A stretch of DNA of 64,000 bases from Microbacterium sp. LWO13-1.2 (lineage in GTDB: Bacteria; Actinomycetota; Actinomycetes; Actinomycetales; Microbacteriaceae): positions 1,550,001 through 1,614,000 of the forward strand of contig NZ_CP151634.1 of assembly GCF_038397725.1 (NCBI RefSeq), given 5' to 3'. The notes beneath the pieces are model-generated. The model was not told the DNA's origin, ran no database searches, and worked only from the letters and a program-made list of their open reading frames with translations. Of the stretch, positions 33,401 through 42,305 are shown one piece after another. The translations under genes were made by a program, and so were the position numbers. Within the stretch, counting starts at the first letter, position 1, and each line of letters opens with the position of its first letter.

Positions 33401-33439
33401 GTCAACAGTGTTGACAATGCCTTGCGAGCCGATTAGCGT
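33401..33439 (+). promoter_or_regulatory. promoter of the amidohydrolase/ABC operon overlapped by a palindromic operator
   Basis: GTCAACAGTGTTGAC (33401-33415) has perfect seven-base arms about a central G. TTGACA (33411-33416) is a consensus -35, and TAGCGT (33434-33439) is a -10 after 17 bases. A repressor on the palindrome would block RNA polymerase. GAGGGAGAG precedes the ATG at 33472. Confidence 0.75.
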
Positions 33440-33471
33440 GAGCGAAATCACTTCAGAGAAGAGGGAGAGCG

Positions 33472-35148
33472 ATGGCGCTCGAGATCGTGTTTCAGGGCGG
33501 TGCGGTGTTCACCGGCACCGGCGAGCCGCTCACCGGCCTGGCCGTGGTGGTCCGCGACGGGCGCATCGCCGCCGTCGTGCCCGAGTCGGCCGTCGAGGGG
33601 ATCGTCTCGCCGGATGCCGCGCGGATCGACCTGCGGGGCGCTCTGCTCAGCCCCGGTTTCCAGGACGCGCACATTCACCCGGTCGGCGGCGGCATCGAGC
33701 TCCTGCAGTGCAACCTCACCGACGCCGAGGATGCCGAGCAGACCGCGGCCATCATCCGCGCGTATGCGGAGGCGAACCCCGATGAGGAGTGGATCCTCGG
33801 CGGCGGCTGGGGCATGGACCACTTCCCCGGCGGCAACCCGTCACGCGGCATCCTGGACGAGGCGGCCGGCGGCCGCAAGGTGCTTCTGCAGAGCAGGGAC
33901 CACCACAGCACGTGGGCGAGCACCGCGGCGATCGAGTACGCCGGCATCACCGCTGAGACGCCGGATCCGGAAGACGGCCGTGTCGTGCGCGAGGCCGATG
34001 GCTACCCGGCTGGCACCTTCCACGAGGGAGCTGGCGACCTCTTCGAGGATGTGCGCCCGAAGACCTCACCGGAGCTCGCCTACCGGGGGTTGCTCCGTGC
34101 CCAGGACGACCTCATCGCCCTCGGGATCACGGGATGGCAGGATGCCATGGTCGGATCCAGCGTCGCCGGAATCGCCGATCCTCTCACCGCCTACGAGCGA
34201 GCGGCCGATGAAGGGACCCTGAAGGTCCATGTCGTCGGTGCTCAGTGGTGGGTGCGCGATCGCGGGATCGAGCAGGTCGAGCACATGGTCGCCCGTCGTG
34301 CGCGTATCGAGGCCAGGCATCCGGACCGGCGCCTCGATCTCGCATCGACCAAGATCATGGTCGACGGTGTCGCCGAGAACCAGACCGCCGCGATGCTCAC
34401 TCCCTACCGTGACGACGCCGGTCACGACACCTGCAACCACGGTCTCAGCTTCATCGACCCAGCCAGGCTGCGCGACTACGTCACGGCGCTGGATGCCGCC
34501 GGCCAGCAGGTGCACATGCACGCCCTCGGTGACCGCGCCGTCCGCGAGGCACTGGATGCCCTGCAGGAGGCGCGCGACGGCAACGGCGCGATCGACGGGC
34601 GCCACCACCTGGCGCATCTGCAGATCGTCGCCGAAGAGGACATCCCTCGATTTGCCGAGCTCGGTGCGATCGCCAACATCCAGGCGCTGTGGGCAACCCA
34701 CGAGGACCAGCTCGACGAGCTCACCCTGCCGTTCCTGCAGGACGGGCAGGAAGCCAGGCAGTACCCGTTCGGGGACTTCGCCCGCGCGGGCGTGCGGTTC
34801 GCGGCCGGCAGCGACTGGCCGGTCTCCACCGCCGACCCGATCGCCGCGATCCACATCGCGGTGAACCGGGCCTACCCGGAATCCGAGCAGCCGCCGCTGG
34901 GTGGAGCGCATCAGTGCCTGGATCTGGCGACCGCGCTCGCCGCCTACACCTCCGGCAGCGCCTACGTGAACCGGCGTGACGACGACACCGGCAGTATCCG
35001 CGAGGGATACCTCGCGAACCTCGTCGTGCTCGATCCGAACCCGTTCGACGTTCCGGCATCCGAGCTGTACCGCACCAGGGTCACGTCGACCTGGATCGAG
35101 GGGCAGCCCGTCTACACCGCGGAAACCACCACCAGCAGGGAGTCCTGA
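33472..35148 (+). CDS. metal-dependent amidohydrolase, YtcJ-like
   Basis: 558 residues of the amidohydrolase-3 (YtcJ/exoenzyme regulatory) group. The metal site DAHIHPVGGG has H67 and H69. Other motifs are SRDHHSTWASTAAIEYAG, HMHALGDRAVREALDA and GSDWPVSTADP. It has no signal peptide, so it acts in the cytoplasm, presumably on the solute brought in by the adjacent ABC importer. It shares a base with the start of the binding-protein gene (TGATG-type junction). Substrate unknown: an N-acyl, carbamoyl or cyclic amide. Confidence 0.92.
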   Translation: MALEIVFQGGAVFTGTGEPLTGLAVVVRDGRIAAVVPESAVEGIVSPDAARIDLRGALLSPGFQDAHIHPVGGGIELLQCNLTDAEDAEQTAAIIRAYAEANPDEEWILGGGWGMDHFPGGNPSRGILDEAAGGRKVLLQSRDHHSTWASTAAIEYAGITAETPDPEDGRVVREADGYPAGTFHEGAGDLFEDVRPKTSPELAYRGLLRAQDDLIALGITGWQDAMVGSSVAGIADPLTAYERAADEGTLKVHVVGAQWWVRDRGIEQVEHMVARRARIEARHPDRRLDLASTKIMVDGVAENQTAAMLTPYRDDAGHDTCNHGLSFIDPARLRDYVTALDAAGQQVHMHALGDRAVREALDALQEARDGNGAIDGRHHLAHLQIVAEEDIPRFAELGAIANIQALWATHEDQLDELTLPFLQDGQEARQYPFGDFARAGVRFAAGSDWPVSTADPIAAIHIAVNRAYPESEQPPLGGAHQCLDLATALAAYTSGSAYVNRRDDDTGSIREGYLANLVVLDPNPFDVPASELYRTRVTSTWIEGQPVYTAETTTSRES

Positions 35149-36791
35149 TGAACCGCACGTTCCTCCGCGGCAGCGTCGCCGCAACCGCCGGTATCCTCTC
35201 CATCGCGGCCCTCGTCGCCTGCAGCTCCGCTGCATCGAACGGCGCAGGCTCCGACGAGTCCGTCGAGTGGGAGATCACCGCGACGACGGCCGCGCCGAGC
35301 GGTGATATCGACTCCTTCACGTTCGCCAGCTACGCCGAGCCGTACTCGCTCGACTACGCCTACGCCTTCGACTATCCGGACAACTCGGTGCTCGCCAACG
35401 TCTGCGAGTCGTTGCTGAGGCTGAACCCGGACTACTCGCTCAGCCCAGGCCTCGCGGAGTCGTTCGCTCACCCTGATCCGATGACCTGGGTGTACACGAT
35501 CCGAGAGGGCGTCACCTTCCATGACGGATCGCCGCTGACCGCGGCCGACGCCGTCGCATCGATGAACAGGCACCTCGATCCCGAGGTCGGATCGTTCTGG
35601 TACTCGGTCTACCAGAACGTCGCATCCATCGTGCAGACCGGCGACCGCGAAGTGACCGTGACGATGACCGGGCCGGACGCGCAGTTCAACCTCGGCATGG
35701 GCGGGTCTGCGGGCGTCATCGAATCGGCGGCCACTCTCGCCGAGAAGGGCGCCGATTACGGCAACTCCACCGGCGGTGTGAACTGCACAGGGCCGTTCGC
35801 GCTCGACCGCTGGGAGTCCGGCGAGTCGATCACCCTCACCCGCAACGACGACTACTGGGATGAAGACCTCAAGGCGCGCTCCGGTGAGGTCGAGTTCGTC
35901 TTCATCAACGACGCCACGGCGCGGGTCAACGCGCTCAAGTCCGGCAGCGTCGACGGCTCCTGGATGCTGCCGATGGAGGCGGTGCCCACCCTGCAGGCCG
36001 CGGGCAAGGGCGACGTGCTGTTCGGTCTGAACACGGCCGTCGGATCCGTCGTGGTGAGTGATCTCGAGGGTCCGCTCGGCGATGTGCGCGTGCGCAAGGC
36101 GCTGCTGCTCGCGATGGACCGGGACGGCATCCTCCAGGCCGCTCTGCGCGGAATCGGTGAGCGGACCGACGTGATGACCACGGAATCCGTCTGGCAGGAG
36201 GCATCCGATTCCGCTCGAACGGCGGCCTTCGATGACGTCGCCGATTACGAACAGAACCTCGAGGAGGCGAAGAAGCTGATCGCCGAGGCCGGTGCGGAGG
36301 GCGCGGAGCTGACATACGTCACGGCGCCCATCAGCAACGACTTCTCCGTCATCTCGCAGGCCACCGCTGCTGCGGCGAAGTCGATCGGCCTGAACGTCAC
36401 GGTCGAGACGGTCACCCCGAGCGCCTACTCGACGCTGTTCTCCGATCCCAGCGCACGCGAAGGCGTGGACCTGTTCTACACGAGCTGGTATCTCTCCAGC
36501 CCGGATGCGCTGGAGATGTACTCGGTGCTGCGAACCGGCGACTTCAGCAACTACGGCAACTGGTCCGATCCTGAATTCGATGCCCTCGTCAACGAAGCAG
36601 CGACGATCGACGACCCGGTCGCGCGCGGCGCGTTGACGGCGAAGGCGCAGCAGATCGCGAACGAGCAGCTGCCCTGGCTGCCGCTGTTCGAAGCGCCGAT
36701 CTCGCTGTATCTCGGTGAGCGCATCACGGGCGTCCAGCCCTCCGTCGCCTTCCTCTACTACCCCTGGGCAGCAACGATCGGCGCCCGATGA
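35148..36791 (+). CDS. ABC transporter family-5 substrate-binding lipoprotein
   Basis: 547 residues. The lipoprotein signal (MNRTFLRGSVAATAGILSIAALVAC) has its lipobox cysteine at C25. The mature protein is of the DppA/OppA type: LANVCESLLRLNPDYSLSPGLAESF and VFHDGSPLTAADAVASMNRHLD-like text, then AALRGIGERTDV. It delivers peptides or similar amides to the permeases downstream. It overlaps the first permease by four bases. Confidence 0.92.
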   Translation: MNRTFLRGSVAATAGILSIAALVACSSAASNGAGSDESVEWEITATTAAPSGDIDSFTFASYAEPYSLDYAYAFDYPDNSVLANVCESLLRLNPDYSLSPGLAESFAHPDPMTWVYTIREGVTFHDGSPLTAADAVASMNRHLDPEVGSFWYSVYQNVASIVQTGDREVTVTMTGPDAQFNLGMGGSAGVIESAATLAEKGADYGNSTGGVNCTGPFALDRWESGESITLTRNDDYWDEDLKARSGEVEFVFINDATARVNALKSGSVDGSWMLPMEAVPTLQAAGKGDVLFGLNTAVGSVVVSDLEGPLGDVRVRKALLLAMDRDGILQAALRGIGERTDVMTTESVWQEASDSARTAAFDDVADYEQNLEEAKKLIAEAGAEGAELTYVTAPISNDFSVISQATAAAAKSIGLNVTVETVTPSAYSTLFSDPSAREGVDLFYTSWYLSSPDALEMYSVLRTGDFSNYGNWSDPEFDALVNEAATIDDPVARGALTAKAQQIANEQLPWLPLFEAPISLYLGERITGVQPSVAFLYYPWAATIGAR

Positions 36792-37744
36792 CAGCCACCC
36801 GCCGTGTCGCCGGGAAGCTCGGGGGGCTGCTGCTGACGCTGTTCCTGGCGTCGCTGCTCGTCTTCTTCTCGCGCTTCCTGGTGCCCGGCGACCCGATCCG
36901 GTTCCTGCTCCGCGGGCGCAAGCCCACCGCCGAGGCCGTGGCGGAGGTCACCGCGCAATACGGTCTCGATCTGTCGCCGGGCGAGCAGTACCTGCGCTGG
37001 ATCCTGGGGGTGCTGCAGGGCGACTTCGGTCGTTCGCTGCAGTACCGCCAGGATGTCACCGCCGTGATCGGGGATCGGCTTCCGGTGACGTTGATGCTGG
37101 TCGCGATGGCGGGTGCGATCATCGTGGTGGTCGGTCTCCTCCTCGGCGCGGTCGCTGCCTTGAACCGCGGAAGGGCGGCGGACCGGGCCATCCTGATCGG
37201 ACTCACCGTGCTCGGTGCGATCCCGTCGTTCGTCGGTGCGATCGTGCTCATCGCGATCTTCTCGGTGCAGCTGGGCTGGTTTCCGTCCTTCGGCTCCGGC
37301 GACGGTTTCTTCGACATGGTCCGCCACCTCACGTTGCCGTCGATCGCGTTGGCGATCGTCTTCATCGTGCTCGTCGCCAAAGTGACCAGGTCGGCGATGG
37401 TCGACCAGTCGAGCCGCGAGCATGTCGAGGTCTCCACGAGTCGCGGAGTCGGCCGCTGGGCCGTGGTGCGCAGGCACATTCTGCGCAATGCGCTCGGTCC
37501 GATCCTCACCGTGGGCGGAGTGCTCGTCGCCGGACTCATCGTCGCCAGTTCCATCGTCGAGGCGGCCTTCGGTCTGTCCGGGATCGGGTCGCTCCTGGTG
37601 CAGTCCGTCGATCGGCTCGACTTCCCCGTGGTGCAGGCGATCGTCTTGCTCGTCGTCGGCGTCTTCGTCGTGATGAACGCCATCGTCGACGTTCTCGAAC
37701 CCTGGATCGACCCGCGATCCGCTGCCGGAACAGGTGCCAGATGA
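36788..37744 (+). CDS. ABC transporter permease, DppB-like
   Basis: 318 residues with about six spans. GDFGRSLQYRQDV, SFVGAIVLIAIFSVQLGWFPSFG, and the EAA-loop region SSREHVEVSTSRGVGRWAVVRRHILRNALGPILTVGG are the standard DppB-family sequences. It is coupled by ATGA overlaps to its neighbours on both sides. It forms the inner-membrane channel with the next gene product. Confidence 0.94.
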   Translation: MTATRRVAGKLGGLLLTLFLASLLVFFSRFLVPGDPIRFLLRGRKPTAEAVAEVTAQYGLDLSPGEQYLRWILGVLQGDFGRSLQYRQDVTAVIGDRLPVTLMLVAMAGAIIVVVGLLLGAVAALNRGRAADRAILIGLTVLGAIPSFVGAIVLIAIFSVQLGWFPSFGSGDGFFDMVRHLTLPSIALAIVFIVLVAKVTRSAMVDQSSREHVEVSTSRGVGRWAVVRRHILRNALGPILTVGGVLVAGLIVASSIVEAAFGLSGIGSLLVQSVDRLDFPVVQAIVLLVVGVFVVMNAIVDVLEPWIDPRSAAGTGAR

Positions 37745-38607
37745 CATCTTCGACCCCTACGCTCGCCATGCGGGTGCTGCGCGCGCCCAGAAAGCGGCGT
37801 CCGCGAGTCCTGTACCTCGGCAGCGTCGTCGTGCTCGCGCTGGTCGCGCTCGCTGCGATCTTCGCGCCGCTGCTCGCCCCCTACGATCCGGATGCCGTCG
37901 ATTTCACGTCCTTCCTGGCACCGCCGTCTGCGGTGCACTGGCTCGGGACGGATGCTCTCGGCCGCGACGTGCTCAGCCGGATCATCCACGGCGGACGCAC
38001 CGCGCTGATCGGCCCGCTGCTGGTCGTCGTCTTCTCCACCGTCATCGGCATCCTGCTGGGCCTGTGGGCAGGGTGGCGCGGCGGCTGGGTGGATGCGGCC
38101 CTCAGTCGAGTGTTCGACGTCCTGTTCGCATTCCCCTCGCTGCTCATCGCGATCATGGCCGTCGCCCTGTTCGGCAAGGGGCTCGTCGCGCCGATCATCG
38201 CGATGAGCATCGCTTACGCGCCGTTCGTCGCCCGGCTCACGCGGTCGCTGGTGGCAGCAGAGCGCACGCGGCCGTATGTCTCGGCGTACCGTGTGCAGGG
38301 CTTCGGCGGCGGCTGGATCGCTGTGCGCAGAGTGCTCCCGAACGTGACACCGATCGTCGGCGCCCAGTCGACGCTGAACTTCGGGTACGTGCTCGCCGAA
38401 CTGGCAGGGCTCTCGTTCCTCGGCCTGGGCGTGCAGGCACCGACCGCCGACTGGGGCGCGATGATCAACGAGGCTCAGTCCGGTGTGGCGGCGGGTCACT
38501 TCCTGCCGGCCATCGCGCCGGCCGTCATGGTCGTCATCGTGGTGGTGGCGGTCAACATCATCGGCGAAGAGCTCTCCGATCGCATCGGTGGGGAGACCCC
38601 GGCATGA
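37741..38607 (+). CDS. ABC transporter permease, DppC-like
   Basis: 288 residues. It has the N-terminal DppC segment, LAPYDPDAVDF, HWLGTDALGRDVLSRIIHGGRTALIG, the EAA loop SAYRVQGFGGGWIAVRRVLPNVTPIVG and the C-terminal GLSFLGLGVQAPTADWGAMI. It has about six spans. It is coupled to both neighbours by four-base overlaps. Confidence 0.94.
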   Translation: MTSSTPTLAMRVLRAPRKRRPRVLYLGSVVVLALVALAAIFAPLLAPYDPDAVDFTSFLAPPSAVHWLGTDALGRDVLSRIIHGGRTALIGPLLVVVFSTVIGILLGLWAGWRGGWVDAALSRVFDVLFAFPSLLIAIMAVALFGKGLVAPIIAMSIAYAPFVARLTRSLVAAERTRPYVSAYRVQGFGGGWIAVRRVLPNVTPIVGAQSTLNFGYVLAELAGLSFLGLGVQAPTADWGAMINEAQSGVAAGHFLPAIAPAVMVVIVVVAVNIIGEELSDRIGGETPA

Positions 38608-40214
38608 ACGTTCTCGAAATCGACTCCCTGACGCTCGATCTGCCGAGCGGGGCGCGGCTGCTGCACGGCATCAGCCTGGCTGTCGCCGCGGGCGAGACCG
38701 TCGGCCTGGTCGGCGAGTCCGGGTCGGGCAAGTCGCTCACGGCGCGAGCCGTGCTCGGACTCCTGCCCGACCGCGCGAGCGTCGGCGGCACCGTCACGGT
38801 CGATGGGCGGTCACCGCTCCGGGATGCCGATTCCCGCCGCGAGGTCCGTCGGCGCAGCGCGGCGATGGTGTTCCAGGACCCGAGGGCCGGCATCAACCCG
38901 ATGCGCACCATCGGCGATCACGTCACCGAGGCGTTGCGGCTCTGCGAAGGGTGGGACCGGGCGCGGGCGCGCGAGCGCGCTCTCGAACTGCTGACCGACG
39001 TGCGGCTTCCCGCTCCCGCGGATCATCTCGCGCAGCATCCGCACGAACTGTCCGGAGGGATGCTGCAGCGCGTGATGATCGCCGGTGCCCTGACGGCCTC
39101 GCCGAAGCTGCTCGTCTGCGATGAGCCGACCACCGCCCTCGACGTCACCACGCAGGCCGAGATCGTGGCGGTGCTGCGCCAGCTGTGCGCGGAGCGAGGG
39201 ATGGGGATGCTGTTCATCACCCACGACCTGAACCTGGCCGGGGCGCTGTGCGATCGTCTCGTCGTCATGAAGGACGGCGCCGTGGTCGAGACGGGCAGCG
39301 CCCGCGACGTCCTCACGGCCCCTGCTGCCGAGTACACGCGGCAACTGGTCCTGGCCACGCCGAAGCTCACCGGGGGAAGCACGGCCGCGGCCCCGGACGT
39401 CGTCGCGGCCGAGCCGATGCTGTCGGTCTCCGCCGTCACGAAGACCTATCACCCGCGCGGCCGAAGCGCCGTCACGGCGGTCGCCGAGGCCGACCTGGTG
39501 GTACCGCGTGGCGGCGCCCTCGCGGTCGTCGGAGAATCGGGTTCCGGGAAGTCCACGCTCGCACGGATGATCGTCGGTCTGGAATCACCCGACAGCGGTG
39601 AGATCCGGATCGGCGGACGAACCATCGGCGCTGCGGACCGCTCCGCGGCCGCTCGACTGGCCAGGGCGAAGAGCGTGCAGATGGTGTTCCAGGATCCGTA
39701 CCTGTCGCTCGATCCGAGGATCCAGGCAGGACGGGCGATCGAAGACGTTCTGCGTCTGCACGCCGGTCTCTCCGGGGCGGCGGCGCGGTCGCGGGCCACG
39801 GAGCTGCTGACCGCCGTCGGCCTCGGCGAGGAGCATCTCACCGCGGGGCCGCGCACGCTATCGGGCGGGCAGCGACAGCGAGTCGCCATCGCGAGGGCGC
39901 TCGCCGTGGAGCCCGAGCTGCTGGTGATGGATGAGGCCACCAGTGCACTGGACGTCTCGGTGCAGGCGCAGGTGCTCGATCTCGTCGCCGGCATCCGTCG
40001 CGCCCAAGGCCTGACGCTGCTGTTCATCAGCCACGACCTCGCCGTGGTGCGCAAGGTCTGCGAGCAGACGATCGTGATGCGCCGGGGCGAGATCGTGGAG
40101 GCGGGGCCGACGGAGCAGATCCTCAACGCTCCGCAGCACGACTACACGCGCCTGCTGATCGCATCGGTGCCGGTTCCGATCGAATCCGGATCATCCGCCG
40201 GCGGATCTCGCTAG
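38604..40214 (+). CDS. ABC transporter ATPase with two fused nucleotide-binding domains (DppD-DppF type)
   Basis: 536 residues. Domain 1 has Walker A at 37-44 (GESGSGKS), signature LSGGMLQRVMIAGAL and Walker B LLVCDEPTTALD. Domain 2 has Walker A at 310-317 (GESGSGKS), signature LSGGQRQRVAIARAL and Walker B LLVMDEATSALD. These fused OppDF-like ATPases energise family-5 importers. The gene ends the operon; a TetR gene converges on it 30 bases away. Confidence 0.95.
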   Translation: MNVLEIDSLTLDLPSGARLLHGISLAVAAGETVGLVGESGSGKSLTARAVLGLLPDRASVGGTVTVDGRSPLRDADSRREVRRRSAAMVFQDPRAGINPMRTIGDHVTEALRLCEGWDRARARERALELLTDVRLPAPADHLAQHPHELSGGMLQRVMIAGALTASPKLLVCDEPTTALDVTTQAEIVAVLRQLCAERGMGMLFITHDLNLAGALCDRLVVMKDGAVVETGSARDVLTAPAAEYTRQLVLATPKLTGGSTAAAPDVVAAEPMLSVSAVTKTYHPRGRSAVTAVAEADLVVPRGGALAVVGESGSGKSTLARMIVGLESPDSGEIRIGGRTIGAADRSAAARLARAKSVQMVFQDPYLSLDPRIQAGRAIEDVLRLHAGLSGAAARSRATELLTAVGLGEEHLTAGPRTLSGGQRQRVAIARALAVEPELLVMDEATSALDVSVQAQVLDLVAGIRRAQGLTLLFISHDLAVVRKVCEQTIVMRRGEIVEAGPTEQILNAPQHDYTRLLIASVPVPIESGSSAGGSR

Positions 40215-40244
40215 GCGAGGTGACGCTCGTCGATCAGTGCGCCG

Positions 40245-40817
40245 TCAGGATGCCGGTCGCAGCAGGGCGATGAACTGCTCGATCTCCGCGGCCATGTCGA
40301 TCGAGGGGTCGAGCATCCAGGCGGACTGCAACCCGTCTGCGAGTGCGTGCACCGAGCGGACGATCCACGCCGGATCGAGATCGTCCCGGATCAACCCGGC
40401 CTCCTGATCCTGGGCGACCTGCGCGCGGGTGGCCGACTCCACGAGCGCAGTGCGCTCACGGAAGTATGCGTGCGCGGGGTGCGCGGGGTCACCGGCTTCG
40501 GCGGCGAGCTGTGCATACAGCTGCACGAGTCCTGGCACGGCGGAGTTGTGGCGGACGACGGAGAGCAGGGTCTCGATCGCGTCGTCGGTGCCGTAAGTGC
40601 GAACGTCTCGTTCGTCTCTGGCACGGAGGATGGCGATGAAGAGCTCTTCCTTGCTCTCGAAGTAGTGCAGGAGGCCGGCGGGGCTCAGACCTACCGCTTC
40701 CGCGATCTCGCGTACTGATGCGCCGCGGTATCCGCGGGTCGCGATCACGTCGAGCGCCGCCTCGAGGATCTCCTCGCGTTTCGCGATTCCCTTCGCGTAC
40801 ACGGCTCGTCCTGACAT
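40245..40817 (-). CDS. TetR-family regulator
   Basis: 190 residues from the ATG at 40817. The helix-turn-helix is AKREEILEAALDVIATRGYRGASVREIAEAVGLSPAGLLHYFESKEELFIAIL. The C-terminal domain runs to a SIDMAAEIEQFIALL helix. It is divergent from the MFS/esterase/PAP2/GH3 operon and probably controls it. Repeated ACCGAACG half-sites lie between the two. Confidence 0.9.
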   Translation of the reverse strand: MSGRAVYAKGIAKREEILEAALDVIATRGYRGASVREIAEAVGLSPAGLLHYFESKEELFIAILRARDERDVRTYGTDDAIETLLSVVRHNSAVPGLVQLYAQLAAEAGDPAHPAHAYFRERTALVESATRAQVAQDQEAGLIRDDLDPAWIVRSVHALADGLQSAWMLDPSIDMAAEIEQFIALLRPAS

Positions 40818-40852
40818 GGCCTCAGCGTATCCGCCCACGCCGATCGGAAGAA

Positions 40853-40925
40853 ACCGAACGTCATTCTGTTTCCCTCTTGCGCCGGACCGCGGGTCCTGCC
40901 ATCCTGATTACCGAACGACGTTTGG
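40853..40925 (+). promoter_or_regulatory. candidate TetR operator region
   Basis: ACCGAACG at 40853-40860 recurs at 40909-40916. The second copy forms an imperfect palindrome with CGTTTGGT (40918-40925) around an A. The sites lie between the TetR start (40817) and the MFS start (40995), with AGGAGCAG before the latter. Confidence 0.6.
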
Positions 40926-40994
40926 TTTTTGAGCTTCGGCCCCGATCCGAGGCTCGTCCTACCCCGTGAACCGTGCTCAAAGAGGAGCAGAACC

Positions 40995-42305
40995 ATGACA
41001 ATGCAATCCACGCCCGACCCGGCCGCAGATCTGGCGCCCACCGGGACCATCTCCACGGATGCTCCCGCTCCCGGCGAAGCCGCAGCCAGCCCGCCCGCCA
41101 CGAAACGGCTGCTGCCGAGCCTGCTGATCGCCTCGCTCACGCTGTTCGCCACCTACGGCGGACTCATCGCGATCCTGCTCCCGTCGCAGGTCGCGATGAT
41201 CGACGAGGCGAACAAGGTGCAGAACCTCGCCATCGTGACGACGATCTCGTTCGTCTTCACCCTGTTCGCGCAGCCGCTCGCCGGCGCGTTCAGCGACCGC
41301 ACGCGCTCACGTTTCGGCCGCCGGGCACCCTGGATGGTGATGGGAGCCGTCGTCGGCGCCATCTTCCTTTTCGGCCTCGGATCCCTCACCGACCTCCTGT
41401 GGATCACCGTGTTCTGGGTCATCATCCAGGTGGCGCTGAACTTCTTCCAGGCCCCGCTGACCACGATCACCGCCGACCGGTTCCCGCGCTCCAAGCGCGG
41501 CGGAGCCAGTGCCATGATGGGCCTGGGCACGCAGCTCGGCATGACCGTCGGGATCATGCTCGCGGCCGGTCTTGCCGCCCAGGTGGGGGTCGGCTACTCG
41601 GTCTTCGGTGTCGCGGTGCTCGTCGTGACGGTGCTGTTCGTCGTCGTCAATCGCGACTGGTCATCGAAGGATGCCGCCGTCGACGGCTTCCGCTGGGGCG
41701 CGTTCTTCCGGGGTTTCTGGATCAGCCCGCGCCGCCATCCCGATTTCGCCTGGGCGTTCGGTGCGCGCTTCCTGCTGATCCTCGGATACTTCGTCGTCAC
41801 GACGTACCAGTTGTACCTGCTCACCGACTACATCGGCATGTCCCTGACCGAGGCGCAGGGCGCTGTCGTCACGTTGACCCTCGTCGCACTCGTACCCACG
41901 CTGCTCGCCATCGCCGTCTCCGGCTGGTGGAGTGACAAGGTCGGACGCCGCAAGGTGTTCATCTACGCGGCATCCCTCGTGATGGTCGCCGGGCTCGCCA
42001 TGCCGCTGCTGATGCCGGACATGACCGGGATGATCGCCATGAGCATCATCAACGGGATCGGATTCGGCCTGTACATGGCCGTTGATGCCGCGCTGATGAC
42101 CGAGGTGCTGCCGAGTGAAGGCACGTCGGCGGGCAAGGATCTCGGCATCCTGAACATCGCGACGAACATCCCGCAGGCGATGAGCCCGGCGATCGCCGCC
42201 GTGATCATCACCTCGTTCGGCGGGTATCCGATGCTGTTCGTCTTCGGGATCGTGTTCGTGATCCTCGCCGCCATCGCCACCGCGCCGATCAGAGGAGTGC
42301 GCTGA
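40995..42305 (+). CDS. MFS transporter, sugar/glycoside porter type
   Basis: 436 residues from the ATG at 40995. About twelve spans, with a polar N-terminus of ~35 residues. Loop A contains AGAFSDRTRSRFGRRAPWMVMG, the pattern of the SLC45/GPH-related porters for sugars and glycosides, and WWSDKVGRRKVF stands in the second half. It overlaps the esterase gene at the stop (TGATG). Being cotranscribed with a GH3 glycosidase, it probably imports a glycoside. Confidence 0.88.
   Translation: MTMQSTPDPAADLAPTGTISTDAPAPGEAAASPPATKRLLPSLLIASLTLFATYGGLIAILLPSQVAMIDEANKVQNLAIVTTISFVFTLFAQPLAGAFSDRTRSRFGRRAPWMVMGAVVGAIFLFGLGSLTDLLWITVFWVIIQVALNFFQAPLTTITADRFPRSKRGGASAMMGLGTQLGMTVGIMLAAGLAAQVGVGYSVFGVAVLVVTVLFVVVNRDWSSKDAAVDGFRWGAFFRGFWISPRRHPDFAWAFGARFLLILGYFVVTTYQLYLLTDYIGMSLTEAQGAVVTLTLVALVPTLLAIAVSGWWSDKVGRRKVFIYAASLVMVAGLAMPLLMPDMTGMIAMSIINGIGFGLYMAVDAALMTEVLPSEGTSAGKDLGILNIATNIPQAMSPAIAAVIITSFGGYPMLFVFGIVFVILAAIATAPIRGVR

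Noticed and set aside
37734..38600. Plus-strand frame read upstream of the ABC ATPase start.
   Set aside because: It is out of frame with the DppC-like permease, and the ATPase start at 38604 is fixed by the ATGA overlap.
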